Shown in pieces: positions 1-11,017 of a stretch of DNA of 64,000 nt. Each line of letters starts with the position of its first letter. Position 1 is the stretch's first letter. Below the pieces are notes generated by a model that was not told the origin of the DNA, did not search any database, and saw only the letters and a list, made by a program, of their open reading frames with translations. A program made the position numbers and the translations under genes. Source of the DNA: Spirochaetaceae bacterium (lineage in GTDB: Bacteria > Spirochaetota > Spirochaetia > Treponematales > Treponemataceae); assembly GCA_017936665.1 (NCBI GenBank), contig JAGBFB010000018.1:124001-188000 (forward strand). Direction: 5' to 3'.

Positions 1-3000
1 TGGGGTAAATCCTATTGCTGCTTCCCAAGTTGAAGTTGACGGAGAAGGATGAACAGCTAGACAAGGACGAACATCTGTAACTTTATATGTTAACGGAGCA
101 GTCATAGTTTCCCATCCACCATTAGGGTTTCCATCAAAATCACTATCAAAAGAACTATCTTTAAAAGCAAGGTTCAATCCATCAAAAGTATTTAATTTTG
201 ATACATATGATACATACGGTACTGTATCCTTTAACCATAAATCAGTATACAAACAAGACTCAGCAATTACTTCACTTTGACCAAATTCATATTTTCTACC
301 ATCTGTAACAGCATTTGTAGATTTTATATAAATTAATTGACCTTTACTATTTTGAAAAACAATATGTAAGTAATTATCTGAATCAATTTCACAAGATATG
401 TTATCAATCATAGTATCATAATTAGGATCATTACTAGACATTACTTCTTGAACCGTCCAATATGATGTAGAACCTTTTGCGCTTTGTGTATTTGCACGAG
501 CAAGTCTCATTGTTGAATCAACATCATAATAAATAACAACAGGCATACCATTAGAATTAAGTGCCAAATCTACACTCTGTGCAGTAGCATTAGCTCTTGT
601 ACCCTTTGAAGTTTCTGCAAAATTTGTATCTGGTAAATAAACAGACACTCCTGCATTTTCACTAGTACCTTTTGTTGCCGTTGGTCGATAATTATTATCA
701 TGTGTATCATAACCACCATCAATATTTACCCAAGGTAATTCATAAGTATAATCACCATTAGCAGCGAGACTAGTTTGATTATTTCCTGCAACACAAGAAT
801 AGTGTATAGAAGACGTAATTCTATCATACCAAACTGCATGTATCAAACCACTTGGACTGTCATCATTTCTTTTCATTCTTAAATTTTTAAACTGTTGTAA
901 AGCTTTATCATGATATAACAACTCCATTCTATGAGCTCTTATGTTAGGATCTCTACCAGGATTAAAAAGATCTGCATTAGAGTCATAAATATGTAATCCT
1001 CCAGAATACAAACTTCTGTTAGACCAAGACGGAGCAGAATAGTAATTTGCGAGATAGAAAACATTTACCTTAGTTTCTCCAGAAACATAAATATCTGTTT
1101 CTTCGGCGGGGTCATAAGTATAATATATTTGAGTTTCATTCTCTTTTTGAGCACCAAAAGAATTAACTTTTACTGTTGATGCTGAAAAATCCCCATATGC
1201 AGCCCAGAGGACACCATTTGTTCCCATACTCATTGAAGGATAAATTGGGTTTGCACTTCCTGCAAAGTAATCAGTATCTTTATTTTGCCAAATTCTTACA
1301 AATCTATCATCTGTCCAATAAGTAGTTTCAGTTTGATATTCATTTCCTTCCCTGTTATATTCATTTTGATTGTTATTTACATTGTTTATAGAAAGAATAC
1401 TATTATTTGAAACAGTTAAATATCCATCTTTCGCAGTCGCTGGTACTGTAAATTTAAAACTAGTGTTAGCCACATTTACAGAACTAGGTGTTATAGTAGA
1501 AGATGGAGATGCACCTAATTTTGATTCAGAAATTAGTATTTCTGTAGTTGCTGTAGAACTTCCTAAATTAAAACCAGTAACAACATTACCTGTATCATTT
1601 CTCAATAGAGGAACAGCTCCACTTCTTGTTCTATTTGTATTATACTTTGAGTTTCTTTCAACTGATGTAATATAAGGAACAACATCCACAGTCATTGAGT
1701 TATATCCCCAATTTTCAAGACTAAACTTGTTATTATCTTTTCGTGGGATATTATCTGTAGAAGTAAAGCTTGTAGATGTACTACTATTTTTCATATCATT
1801 AACAGTTACTGAAATTTGTGTATTGTACTTAACAAAAGAATTTGTATCCCATGCATACTGCCATTCTACATAGTGTCCCGAAAGTCCTAATTGATTTTGA
1901 ACAAGAGTTGCTGCATTTTGTGAACTTAAAGTATTATATGTAGAATCCCATGTTGCAATTGAAATCTCTGTTCCATTTAAGTTAAGAACAATAGATTTTA
2001 TTCGTTGATCGTCTAATGCTTCACCACGAAGAATAATTGTTCCACTTACATCTGGATCTTTATAGGAATCATTATCAACAGGAGAATTTACTCTAGGCTC
2101 TATATGACCTTTTACAGAACCATTTGCTTTGAATAAATTTCCTCTTTCTTCATTTGAAGTAGTTGAGTCTTCAACAATTGTATTTAATTCAAAGAATTGA
2201 GCCACTGGAGCAACATCATCTTCATTGTCCATAATCATATCAATTGTTGTTTCACCACTTGAGAGAGAAAGATTTTGTTCTACAGAGTCTTCTACCCAAA
2301 CAACATAATTTACAGGAGTTGAACTATCACCTAAGAAATCAGAAATATCAAAAATACCTGTTGAATATCCAGAATTATTTTTGTCAGTAGTTATTTCTCC
2401 AGTTTTAGTTTTGTAACGCAAATAATATTTAAGATTTCCAGTTCCACCAGTAACATTTACCTTAATTTTAAGTTTGCTATTACGAACATTAAAACCTGTT
2501 GAAGTAAATTCACCTGTAACAAATTTCTGATATTCATCACCTTTGTCATCATTACCAATTGATGCTTGTCCATCGCCATCAATATCTGTAGCAAGAACAA
2601 TACTATTTATTGTTGGAGCATGATTTTGAACAAGCATTGTATCTGAGTAATAACGAGCATTTCCAGCAAAGTCTACAACAACATAGTGAATATCATAAAT
2701 ACCATCAGGTAAATTACTTGATTTGATATAAACAACCCAATCTCCATTGGCTTTTAAGTTTTCATCATATCCATCAAGGTCTCCGTTTGCACCTGAGTCT
2801 AACATACCTTCAGCTCTATCAACTACGATATAAGGATTTGAAGTTCCACTTGTTCTAACAACATCTTTCAAACTTCCCACAGGAGATAAAGGTGACACAG
2901 AATTTCCATCTTTATCCTTCACTGACAAATGATTTGATATTTCAAAAGAAGAATCCACTTCACTTGGGTTATAAAGACGATTTCCTTTTGTAAAGTAAAG

Positions 3001-6000
3001 CATTACATAGTCAATTCCACTTCCGTTTGCTTCATCAAAAACCTTTCCTGTAAGGGCTGCTTGATTACTCATTATTCTTAAGTGATTTCCACGAGCAATA
3101 GTTTCACGATGAGCCCCAGTTAAATCTCCCATTACTGATTCAGTATCAATGTAATATGATTTTGAATCAATTGTAGAAACAAGAGAAGCATCAGGAGCAG
3201 AGTTATCTATTGTGTATTTGAATGTTAGATAAGACTCTTTTGGTGATTCTGTTTGGCTTTGAGGATCTTTACTATTATCTTTTGCAGAAATTTTAAATTG
3301 AATTAAGTTTCCACATTGAGCATAAATATCCGCAGTATCAACAATAATCTTATCAGGTGTTACAGTTTTACCTAAGCCGTCTTCATAAGAACCTGAGTAT
3401 TCATCAGATGCAATAAGCATAGAACGATTATCTCCACTTGCTGTAGAAATAGCTTCTAATTTCCATTCTGTAATTGATTGGTCGTCGCTAAATTCTAAAT
3501 CAAATGTGATATTTCCACCAATGTAGCTACCTTCTGCAGGGAAATCTGCAATATTATTAATAATGATAGAAGGACTTCCTGAGTCGATTATTAATCTAAA
3601 TTCTGTTGAATCCCCTGCTTTTGCGTCTGTAGAAATTGACAATCCATCAGCGGCTTTAGTATCCAAAGCTTTTACTTTAATTAAAAGTTCTGTTTGTTTA
3701 AGTTCATCATCGTTTGGTAAACTACCAGAATTTTTCAATTCAGCAATATCAAACTCACCATTTTTGTTAAGCATCATATTCCAAGTTGTTGATGTAGAAT
3801 TTTCTGCCCCAAGATTTACTTTGTACCATTTAGTTCTATCAGCAAAATATGAAGTTGTAGATTCACTTGAGTATGTTGGTTTACCATCAACAATATTTTC
3901 TACAAGAACTTGAGGCTCAGTAATACCATAAGTTAAAGCAGTAAATCCTGATAGAATATCATTTCCATCATAATTTCCGTTTACAAGTTCAACTTGCATC
4001 CAAACACTGTGTACAGCGTTGTCATCGTTTACAGTTCCAGAAATTGTAGCAGTTCCACCTACATTTGCTACATCATTTATTGTTTTTGGAGAAAGCATTA
4101 ACAATGTAGGTTTATCTGTATCTGTATCAACTTTTAGAGGATATTTACAGTAGTTTATATTACCTGCTGTATCAACTGCAACAAAGTGAACATCAAGTGT
4201 TTGAATTGTTTCCTTATCACCATCTGCGTGATAAGTTTTTCCTGCATTAACCATATTTAATGTATTGTACTCTACATCAAAGTCTAAGTTTGCAGAAGTT
4301 AATCTATTCCAATTTCCAGCTAGTGCAATATTTACACCATCTAATTTAACATCAGTAACTGAAGTTCCATAAGTATCAGTTCCTACACCACCATTTTCTA
4401 CAGTAAGTTTTGTTATTTTGTAATTACTAGAACCTATTGAACCTGTTGCTTCAATATCTACAGTTCCACCAATTTGATAATAAATTGCAGCCATACTATA
4501 GTCATCGGCTTTAGCTTTTATGCTTGTATCACCAATTGGAGAATTTACTATTATACCTTCATTTACATTTCCAAAAGCATCCACAGAATATGAATATGGT
4601 CGAGAGAATGTAATTGTAGGTGCTGTATTGTCGCAAGAAATTTTTTGTGAAAATTCTTTTGTATTTCCAGCTTTGTCATAACTTGTAACAAAAATTTCAT
4701 ATACATCAGGATAAACAAATGGAGAATTTGCACCATTCCATGTGTATGTAAATTGATAAGACTCGCCATTCTTTGTAAGAATTACAGTTCCATTACTTCC
4801 ATCTTTTGTAAAGGTCTTTGTAAAGTTAGCTTGTTGGCTTGCGTTATAACTTGGGTGAGAAATTTTTACTACAACCTTATCAATATCTCCACCATAACTA
4901 TCTGTTGTTGTTCCTGTTACCTCAAGTGCATCATTTTGCTTTTTAAGATTTACACTAGAAGCAGGAGAAGTTACTTCCAATTCTGGTTTATGTTGGTCAA
5001 CATAGAAATATGGAGAATCATATTCTGCGCTATTTCCTGCTTCATCTGTTATTGTTACTTTTACATACCAAATACCATCTGTATCAGAATCCGTAAAGAC
5101 GAAAGGACCTTTTGAACCTGTACTTTCTGCCATCTTCATTACAACTGTTCCAGAGAAAGATTTACTTCTTGTAAATGAACCACTTGCGTTTGAATCAGAA
5201 TATTTTACAAAAGAATTATCTAGTGAGTCTGTGTAATAGAACTCATAATCAATATTTTTTACACCAGAAGTTGAATCTGCGTAAGTTACAGAAACACGAG
5301 GTTTATCAGTTGTTTTTGAAGTTTCAATTGTTGCATTGTTACCGTCATCATCAGAAATATCTGTGAATGTTACACTAGGAACCTCAGTATCAAGAGTTGC
5401 AGTAAATGTTTCTTGCACAGATTTTCCACATCCATCTTTTGCTGTTACGAGAATTGTTAATTGTCCATTTCCAACATCAGATGGAATTTCAAATAACCAA
5501 TTTGCATCCGATGAATCTGTTGTTTCTGTATAAGTTCCTTCCAAATTGTTTGATGCACCTTGAATTTTTGCAGTTACGGATTTTACTCCACTAGCATCAG
5601 TTGCTGTTCCTTCAATTACAAAATCACCATTGTAAACACCTACAAAATTATCTGCATAATTATGTGATAATTGAGGTACATCTGTATCTACATATACTGT
5701 TATATTCTGTTCATTTGATACATTTCCTGCTATATCAAAGGCTTGTATGTAAATAGAATAAGAACCAGCATCTTTATCTGTAAAGTCCACAGAAGAAGAC
5801 CAAGACATTACACCATTTTCAATTTTTCCTACGGCAAGAACACTTTCAGCATCATCTACACTTGTAATACTAGAACCAATCTTTAAGCGAACTTGATCAA
5901 TTCCACTAATACCATTATCATTTACACCCAAATCACCATCTATAGCTGTTCCTGCAATTCTTAAAGAAGGATAATCTGCATCTACGTAAGCAGAAGTACC

Positions 6001-9000
6001 ACCTTGAATAGAAAGTTCTGGGCTTGTTTTATCAACAAGATATGTTAATTGAACCTCTTTTCTATTTCCAATTGAATCATAGGCTGTAATTGTAATTATA
6101 TCTTTTACTTCTGGATCCATAATTTGAGGTACATTAAATATATATGAAAATTCTTCAGTCTGCTTTGTTCCGTCATAATCAATTTTTTCAGTGTTTTCAT
6201 TTGAGGAAATTTCAATTTTATCAATTCCATTTGCATCAGTTACAGTTCCTGAAATTGTAAAAGAATCTCCTACATACTGATTATTAGCATTTTTAACTGT
6301 TAGATTTGGTGCTTCATCATCTATTGCAAAATAATATGTTTTTTCAACAAAATTATTTGTAGTAGATAAATCTTCTTTACAATTTGAATCTTTTACCCTA
6401 AAAGTAATTGTATGACGACCATATCCAATATCTTTTACAGAATAAGTTACAATTTGTTGTGCAGAATTTACATCTGCAACTTTTACAAATTCATTGTTAT
6501 CAATTTTTACCCAATATTCTTTTACAGAGTCATCATCTGACAAGGTAAAAATCATATTTGAATTAGAAGAGTTAAATACATTGTTAGGATTTCCTTCTGT
6601 CCAACCAGCAGCGCTTTCATTTGCCAAGTCGTCAAGGTTTGAAGGAGTAAAACTTGGCTTATCAGACTCTTGATTTACAATAGGATCAATTTCCTCAATT
6701 GCTTCATTTCCAGCTTCATCTACAGCTTTAATTTTTAGAGGAAGTTTTGATTTATTCTCATATTTTGTTGTATCAACTAAAATAGTTTTACCTGTAGCAA
6801 ATTCTGTTTCATTAAATGATTCTTGACTTGCCCAATTATCAAATGTGTAATATACGCCTTTAATTTTATTTGTTTCAGCAACACGTACATTTACATTAAT
6901 AGTACCATTTACAGTAGGTTCTTCACCATTTCCGTTATTGTACAAAATTTGAGGAGAAACATTTGTTGTAATTTCAGGAGCTGTTTCATCAATAATAATA
7001 TTTCTTGTTATTACTGATGAATTTCCAGCTTTATCAGTTGCAATAATCTTGAAAACGTGAGTTCCATCTTGTAATTCAGATTTTGTAATTGACCAAGAAA
7101 CTTCATCTCCATTATATGATGTTATTTGAACTTCATCAGATTCCTTTTCTTGACCATCAAGTGAATATGTGTAAATAAGACTATTTAAATTCTTTTCTGT
7201 TACAGTTCCAGTTAAATTTAATGTTCCAGAAGCATAACTTGTACCACTAGCATCGCTACTTCCGCCTTCTGTTAAAATTGGACTTACAGAATCAGCAGTA
7301 ATATTGAATTTTTGTACTTCAGATTCGTTATCACTATTATCAAGAGCTTTTACTAAAAGAGTATATTGTCCATCTTGATATTTTGGAATATTTAACAGTA
7401 CTGTCCAATCTGTAGAGCCATTTGCATTTTGCCATCCATCTGAATTTGCTAATGTTGCATCATGCCCTGTTCCGATTGCGTATTGAACAAATTTCAATCC
7501 ACTTTGAGTTGCAGTATCCCCAACTAAATCGTTTGCAGTTCCACTCAAAGTAAGAATTGAATTTTGATTGAAATATTTATCTGTAATATTTTCTTTTTGA
7601 ACATCATTTATTATCAAGTTTGGTTTATCCAAATCAAAGATATAAGTAAATGTTTTTATTGTTGTTCGTGAAAATTTATCAGAGGCAACAAATCTTATAG
7701 TTTTCTTTTCACTTGAATTTGGCTTTTTAATTTGCAATGTCCAATTTGTTCCATTTCGAGTAATTTCGTTAGTAGTATTTAAATCTACATAATTCCAAAT
7801 TAATTGCTTAAATTCGTATGAATCAGAGGCAGTTCCTGTAATGTCAAAATCTGCATTTTTGAAACCTGCATCAATATCTGTTCCTGAATATCCGTCAATT
7901 GTAAGGTCTGGAGCTTTATCATCAATACCAAAATAAATTGCATCTGTGGAATTTATTTTGCCGTAAGAATCAGTTACAGTAACTTTTATAGTATGAGAGC
8001 CTTGTTCTAATGTTGATAGAGGCACAGTTTGAGTTTTTACTTTTGCATCTCCGCCAGCAATATTTTGTACAGTGCCATTATCAATTTGATAAGTTGCAGA
8101 TTTTATTCCATCATCATCTGTAAAAGTGATAGACAAATTATCCCCAGTTGATAAAAGATTTTTTTCTGCTGTAATTTCATTTTCTGTAGAAACTTCTTTA
8201 TCAATTCCACCAATATCGATTGTTGGATTATCTGAATCTTGATTGATTTCGTAGTTTACTAATTCAGTTTCATTTCCTGTGTATGTTGCAGTATTTCCAC
8301 TGCGGTCAGTTACTACAAGTTTAAACTCTGAAAGTTTTTTACCATCTGCAAAATCAGTTGTCTTAACCTTTACAGTTGGTTGAGCATTTGTTCCTAAATC
8401 TTGAGAATCTTTTGTTCCGTCAATTTTGTACCAGTCAATACTTTTGATATAATCATTTTCTGTTATATCAAATTTAACTGTAATATCACCATTTACATAA
8501 TACTTTGCATCCCCATTTGAAACATTTTCTCTTTCAACATAAGGACTTACTTGAGTTAATTTAATACTAGGAGGTGTAACATCAAGAGAAACTGTTAATG
8601 TATCTTCAGTTGTTTTTCCAGAATCATCTGTTACAACAAGTTTAACATCATATTTTCCTGTTCCATCAAATTGAGATTCTGTTGCATTCCAAGTCCAAGT
8701 TCCTTCAGTTTGATTCCAGTTAAATTGACCTTCTGAAGTTCCTGCAGGAATATTTCCTTTTGCAACACCATCTTTGCTATATGATAAAATGGCTGTTTTT
8801 GCTAATTTTCCAGCAGTTTTTGAATCATCGCTGGCTTTTCCTACAAATACAGGAATTTCATTTGTAAAATAAATTGAAGAACCAGTTTCTGGTTGTGGAT
8901 TATCAATTGTTGCAATAGGATTTGCTAAATCTATTGTAAAATTGCATTTGTAATCATCATCTCCACTGATATTTCCTGCCACATCAGTTGCTCTAATTTT

Positions 9001-10932
9001 TAGAGTGTAAGTTACATTTTCTTTTAAAGATGAAAGTTGTAAATTAAATGATGATTTTGCATTTGAAATTTCTTTCCACTCTGATGAACCACCATTTTCA
9101 ATTAATTGATATTCAACTTTGGAAATACCGTTTGCATCTTCAATGCTTCCTTTTACTATAAAATCTGAGTTTTCTAAAATATCATTATTTGCTAAATTAC
9201 TAAATCCTACAACTGGGTTTAATGTATCAATTACTACAACACGAGATATTACTGTTGATAAAGTTGAATTTGGAGCAGCTGTTAATGTATATGTATATTC
9301 TCCATCTGTTGTATGATTTTCCACATCTACTTCTATTGGAATTTCATAATTTCCATTTTCTGATAACTCTGCATAACCAGAATCTTTTTTATCTTTACCA
9401 TCTAATGTAAGACCAACAACGTCCCATTTCAATTCTACAGCAAGATTTCCATCACTTGAAAGTGATTTTCCTCCTAAGGCTTTCTTTGCAGTTTTACTTG
9501 TAATATATCCACGATAATATGAAGCATTCTCTTTTCCTTCTGCAAAAACGCCTTCCGTTAATTTTGGAGCACCAGAACTTACTTCAAATCTACAGCTGTC
9601 ACTTGCCATATTTCCTGAATCAGTAGAAAATGAAATTTCTATTTTATAAAATCCTGCTAACCAATTATCATGTTCATCTTCTGGTGGATGAGAATCTGTT
9701 TGAACGTTCAAACTTTCTCCAACAGCAGTAAGTTTTACTCGCTTATCTCCAACCTCACCCTCTGATATTACACATGCATCATATGCTTTTATATTTGCAA
9801 AGTCTTCAAAATTTTCTATTGTTCCATCAATGCTTTTTGAGATTTTTACTTTTACACTTGAATAATCAATTGCAGAACCATCTGTTGGTGGCATAATTGT
9901 TGCCAATACTGGTGAACCAATTGCAATCCCTGATAAACTTTCTTTACTAATATTCAACCATCTTACTTGAGCAGTATCTTTTGCAAAATAATTAAATCCT
10001 GGAAAAACTATTACTTCTTTTTTTACATCACCCACAATTTGCTCTTCTTTTTTTGGAGCATTATTGTTAATTCTTATTGCTGTTAATTTTGCTTCGTCAA
10101 TTAATTCTGTAACATTTGAGGATTGGCCTTGATCTACATATCCAATAGAATTTATAGAAGGGAATGTTATACTTTTTGTAGCACTCTCAGTTTTATCAAG
10201 AGAGTTTGTTTCACTTAATAATTTAAAAATATCTGATTTATGATAACAATATGTATTTACATTACCACCAGCATCTTTTGCAACTGCATAATAAAAACAT
10301 AATTTTTCTTCAGGGAAAGGTTCTTCAAAATTTGCTAAAAACGTATTTGTTCCATCGGCTATTACTTCTTTTAATATTGTTCCGTTTTCATCAACCAAAT
10401 ATACAGTTACAGTTTGTATTGTGGTTGCATCATAAACTTCACCTTTTATATTAAAAGTTTTATACATATTAGGCCAGTTTGATTCACTATATGAATTTGG
10501 ACTTGTTAATAAAACTGTAGGAGCTGTATTATCAATTGTATAAACTACATCTGTTGTTGAATTTCTATATGCATCAGAAACGGTTACGGTTACATTATAA
10601 TCACCATCAGGGATTTCAAAGGAACCATCAGCTTTTGGATTATTAATTGCAACGCTAAATTCATCATCAGTAACAGTTGCGTTAAAATGATATTTTATTT
10701 CAGGATTCTTAATTAGAGAAAAAGTTACCTCACAACTAGCAACATTTACTTCGTCGCTAGCAACTCCAGTCATAGTAAAACCACCCTTCAATACACTCTT
10801 TGTTGCAGGATATTTTACTTCTACTTTTGGAGCTTGAGTATCAACTGCTTTTCCAAGCCCTGGATCACATGTCATAAACAGACAAGCTATAACCAAAGCC
10901 ATAAAAATTTTTAAGATACCAACATTTTTCAT
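1..10932 (-). CDS. Giant Ig-like repeat lipoprotein, paralog A (3' end outside window)
   Basis: One open frame of 3644 codons runs from ATG at 10932 to the window edge. GAGGAG lies about 6 nt before the start. The N-terminus is a short hydrophobic signal with two possible lipidated cysteines, C17 in VIAC and C22 in FMTC-DPG, so it is probably a surface or outer-membrane lipoprotein. About 30 Ig-like domains of roughly 95-110 residues follow, each with a DTxxPxI entry and an AxDxAGN exit. The last 700 or so residues differ: a conserved VDVVPYIT segment, then a probable beta-propeller with WTDDRFVRIWQ and HxSxxTSxWE motifs. The 3019-residue neighbour aligns throughout and ends about 19 residues past the equivalent of position 1, so this gene is almost complete. 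Compared with it, paralog A carries an extra block of about 650 residues (near 6990-8930). The ligand is unknown; adhesion or cell-surface architecture is inference. Confidence 0.9.
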   Translation of the reverse strand, partial: MKNVGILKIFMALVIACLFMTCDPGLGKAVDTQAPKVEVKYPATKSVLKGGFTMTGVASDEVNVASCEVTFSLIKNPEIKYHFNATVTDDEFSVAINNPKADGSFEIPDGDYNVTVTVSDAYRNSTTDVVYTIDNTAPTVLLTSPNSYSESNWPNMYKTFNIKGEVYDATTIQTVTVYLVDENGTILKEVIADGTNTFLANFEEPFPEEKLCFYYAVAKDAGGNVNTYCYHKSDIFKLLSETNSLDKTESATKSITFPSINSIGYVDQGQSSNVTELIDEAKLTAIRINNNAPKKEEQIVGDVKKEVIVFPGFNYFAKDTAQVRWLNISKESLSGIAIGSPVLATIMPPTDGSAIDYSSVKVKISKSIDGTIENFEDFANIKAYDACVISEGEVGDKRVKLTAVGESLNVQTDSHPPEDEHDNWLAGFYKIEISFSTDSGNMASDSCRFEVSSGAPKLTEGVFAEGKENASYYRGYITSKTAKKALGGKSLSSDGNLAVELKWDVVGLTLDGKDKKDSGYAELSENGNYEIPIEVDVENHTTDGEYTYTLTAAPNSTLSTVISRVVVIDTLNPVVGFSNLANNDILENSDFIVKGSIEDANGISKVEYQLIENGGSSEWKEISNAKSSFNLQLSSLKENVTYTLKIRATDVAGNISGDDDYKCNFTIDLANPIATIDNPQPETGSSIYFTNEIPVFVGKASDDSKTAGKLAKTAILSYSKDGVAKGNIPAGTSEGQFNWNQTEGTWTWNATESQFDGTGKYDVKLVVTDDSGKTTEDTLTVSLDVTPPSIKLTQVSPYVERENVSNGDAKYYVNGDITVKFDITENDYIKSIDWYKIDGTKDSQDLGTNAQPTVKVKTTDFADGKKLSEFKLVVTDRSGNTATYTGNETELVNYEINQDSDNPTIDIGGIDKEVSTENEITAEKNLLSTGDNLSITFTDDDGIKSATYQIDNGTVQNIAGGDAKVKTQTVPLSTLEQGSHTIKVTVTDSYGKINSTDAIYFGIDDKAPDLTIDGYSGTDIDAGFKNADFDITGTASDSYEFKQLIWNYVDLNTTNEITRNGTNWTLQIKKPNSSEKKTIRFVASDKFSRTTIKTFTYIFDLDKPNLIINDVQKENITDKYFNQNSILTLSGTANDLVGDTATQSGLKFVQYAIGTGHDATLANSDGWQNANGSTDWTVLLNIPKYQDGQYTLLVKALDNSDNESEVQKFNITADSVSPILTEGGSSDASGTSYASGTLNLTGTVTEKNLNSLIYTYSLDGQEKESDEVQITSYNGDEVSWSITKSELQDGTHVFKIIATDKAGNSSVITRNIIIDETAPEITTNVSPQILYNNGNGEEPTVNGTINVNVRVAETNKIKGVYYTFDNWASQESFNETEFATGKTILVDTTKYENKSKLPLKIKAVDEAGNEAIEEIDPIVNQESDKPSFTPSNLDDLANESAAGWTEGNPNNVFNSSNSNMIFTLSDDDSVKEYWVKIDNNEFVKVADVNSAQQIVTYSVKDIGYGRHTITFRVKDSNCKEDLSTTNNFVEKTYYFAIDDEAPNLTVKNANNQYVGDSFTISGTVTDANGIDKIEISSNENTEKIDYDGTKQTEEFSYIFNVPQIMDPEVKDIITITAYDSIGNRKEVQLTYLVDKTSPELSIQGGTSAYVDADYPSLRIAGTAIDGDLGVNDNGISGIDQVRLKIGSSITSVDDAESVLAVGKIENGVMSWSSSVDFTDKDAGSYSIYIQAFDIAGNVSNEQNITVYVDTDVPQLSHNYADNFVGVYNGDFVIEGTATDASGVKSVTAKIQGASNNLEGTYTETTDSSDANWLFEIPSDVGNGQLTILVTAKDGCGKSVQETFTATLDTEVPSVTFTDISDDDGNNATIETSKTTDKPRVSVTYADSTSGVKNIDYEFYYTDSLDNSFVKYSDSNASGSFTRSKSFSGTVVMKMAESTGSKGPFVFTDSDTDGIWYVKVTITDEAGNSAEYDSPYFYVDQHKPELEVTSPASSVNLKKQNDALEVTGTTTDSYGGDIDKVVVKISHPSYNASQQANFTKTFTKDGSNGTVILTKNGESYQFTYTWNGANSPFVYPDVYEIFVTSYDKAGNTKEFSQKISCDNTAPTITFSRPYSYSVDAFGNVNEGIIVNSPIGDTSIKAKADDYSMAAIYYQIGGTVDIEATGSIGSSNYKITKLTVENGGVGTDTYGTSVTDVKLDGVNIALAGNWNRLTSANLDFDVEYNTLNMVNAGKTYHADGDKETIQTLDVHFVAVDTAGNINYCKYPLKVDTDTDKPTLLMLSPKTINDVANVGGTATISGTVNDDNAVHSVWMQVELVNGNYDGNDILSGFTALTYGITEPQVLVENIVDGKPTYSSESTTSYFADRTKWYKVNLGAENSTSTTWNMMLNKNGEFDIAELKNSGSLPNDDELKQTELLIKVKALDTKAADGLSISTDAKAGDSTEFRLIIDSGSPSIIINNIADFPAEGSYIGGNITFDLEFSDDQSITEWKLEAISTASGDNRSMLIASDEYSGSYEDGLGKTVTPDKIIVDTADIYAQCGNLIQFKISAKDNSKDPQSQTESPKESYLTFKYTIDNSAPDASLVSTIDSKSYYIDTESVMGDLTGAHRETIARGNHLRIMSNQAALTGKVFDEANGSGIDYVMLYFTKGNRLYNPSEVDSSFEISNHLSVKDKDGNSVSPLSPVGSLKDVVRTSGTSNPYIVVDRAEGMLDSGANGDLDGYDENLKANGDWVVYIKSSNLPDGIYDIHYVVVDFAGNARYYSDTMLVQNHAPTINSIVLATDIDGDGQASIGNDDKGDEYQKFVTGEFTSTGFNVRNSKLKIKVNVTGGTGNLKYYLRYKTKTGEITTDKNNSGYSTGIFDISDFLGDSSTPVNYVVWVEDSVEQNLSLSSGETTIDMIMDNEDDVAPVAQFFELNTIVEDSTTSNEERGNLFKANGSVKGHIEPRVNSPVDNDSYKDPDVSGTIILRGEALDDQRIKSIVLNLNGTEISIATWDSTYNTLSSQNAATLVQNQLGLSGHYVEWQYAWDTNSFVKYNTQISVTVNDMKNSSTSTSFTSTDNIPRKDNNKFSLENWGYNSMTVDVVPYITSVERNSKYNTNRTRSGAVPLLRNDTGNVVTGFNLGSSTATTEILISESKLGASPSSTITPSSVNVANTSFKFTVPATAKDGYLTVSNNSILSINNVNNNQNEYNREGNEYQTETTYWTDDRFVRIWQNKDTDYFAGSANPIYPSMSMGTNGVLWAAYGDFSASTVKVNSFGAQKENETQIYYTYDPAEETDIYVSGETKVNVFYLANYYSAPSWSNRSLYSGGLHIYDSNADLFNPGRDPNIRAHRMELLYHDKALQQFKNLRMKRNDDSPSGLIHAVWYDRITSSIHYSCVAGNNQTSLAANGDYTYELPWVNIDGGYDTHDNNYRPTATKGTSENAGVSVYLPDTNFAETSKGTRANATAQSVDLALNSNGMPVVIYYDVDSTMRLARANTQSAKGSTSYWTVQEVMSSNDPNYDTMIDNISCEIDSDNYLHIVFQNSKGQLIYIKSTNAVTDGRKYEFGQSEVIAESCLYTDLWLKDTVPYVSYVSKLNTFDGLNLAFKDSSFDSDFDGNPNGGWETMTAPLTYKVTDVRPCLAVHPSPSTSTWEAAIGFTP

Positions 10933-10973
10933 AATTTTTCTCCTCGCCTAAAAAATACATTTAAACGCAAAAT

Positions 10974-10999
10974 GCTGTCCTCGAAAATTCAAGAACAGC
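10974..10999 (-). terminator. Hairpin between the two giant paralogs (weak terminator or attenuator)
   Basis: On the minus strand this is a stem of about 10 bp (GCTGTTCT pairing with AGGACAGC, plus two inner pairs) with a 6-nt loop. It lies 18 nt after the stop of the 3019-residue gene and about 40 nt before the next ATG. The trailing sequence ATTTTGCGTTT is only moderately T-rich, so partial termination that sets the ratio of the two products is more likely than a full stop. No separate promoter is obvious in the 85-nt gap. Confidence 0.4.
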
Positions 11000-11017
11000 A
11001 AGATGCTATATTGTTAA

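Noticed and set aside
1370-10454. Plus-strand open frames of 60-120 codons opposite the giant Ig genes (e.g. 1370-1675, 3563-3913, 4753-5115)
   Set aside because: They lie antisense inside one continuous well-conserved frame, lack ribosome binding sites and have low-complexity products.
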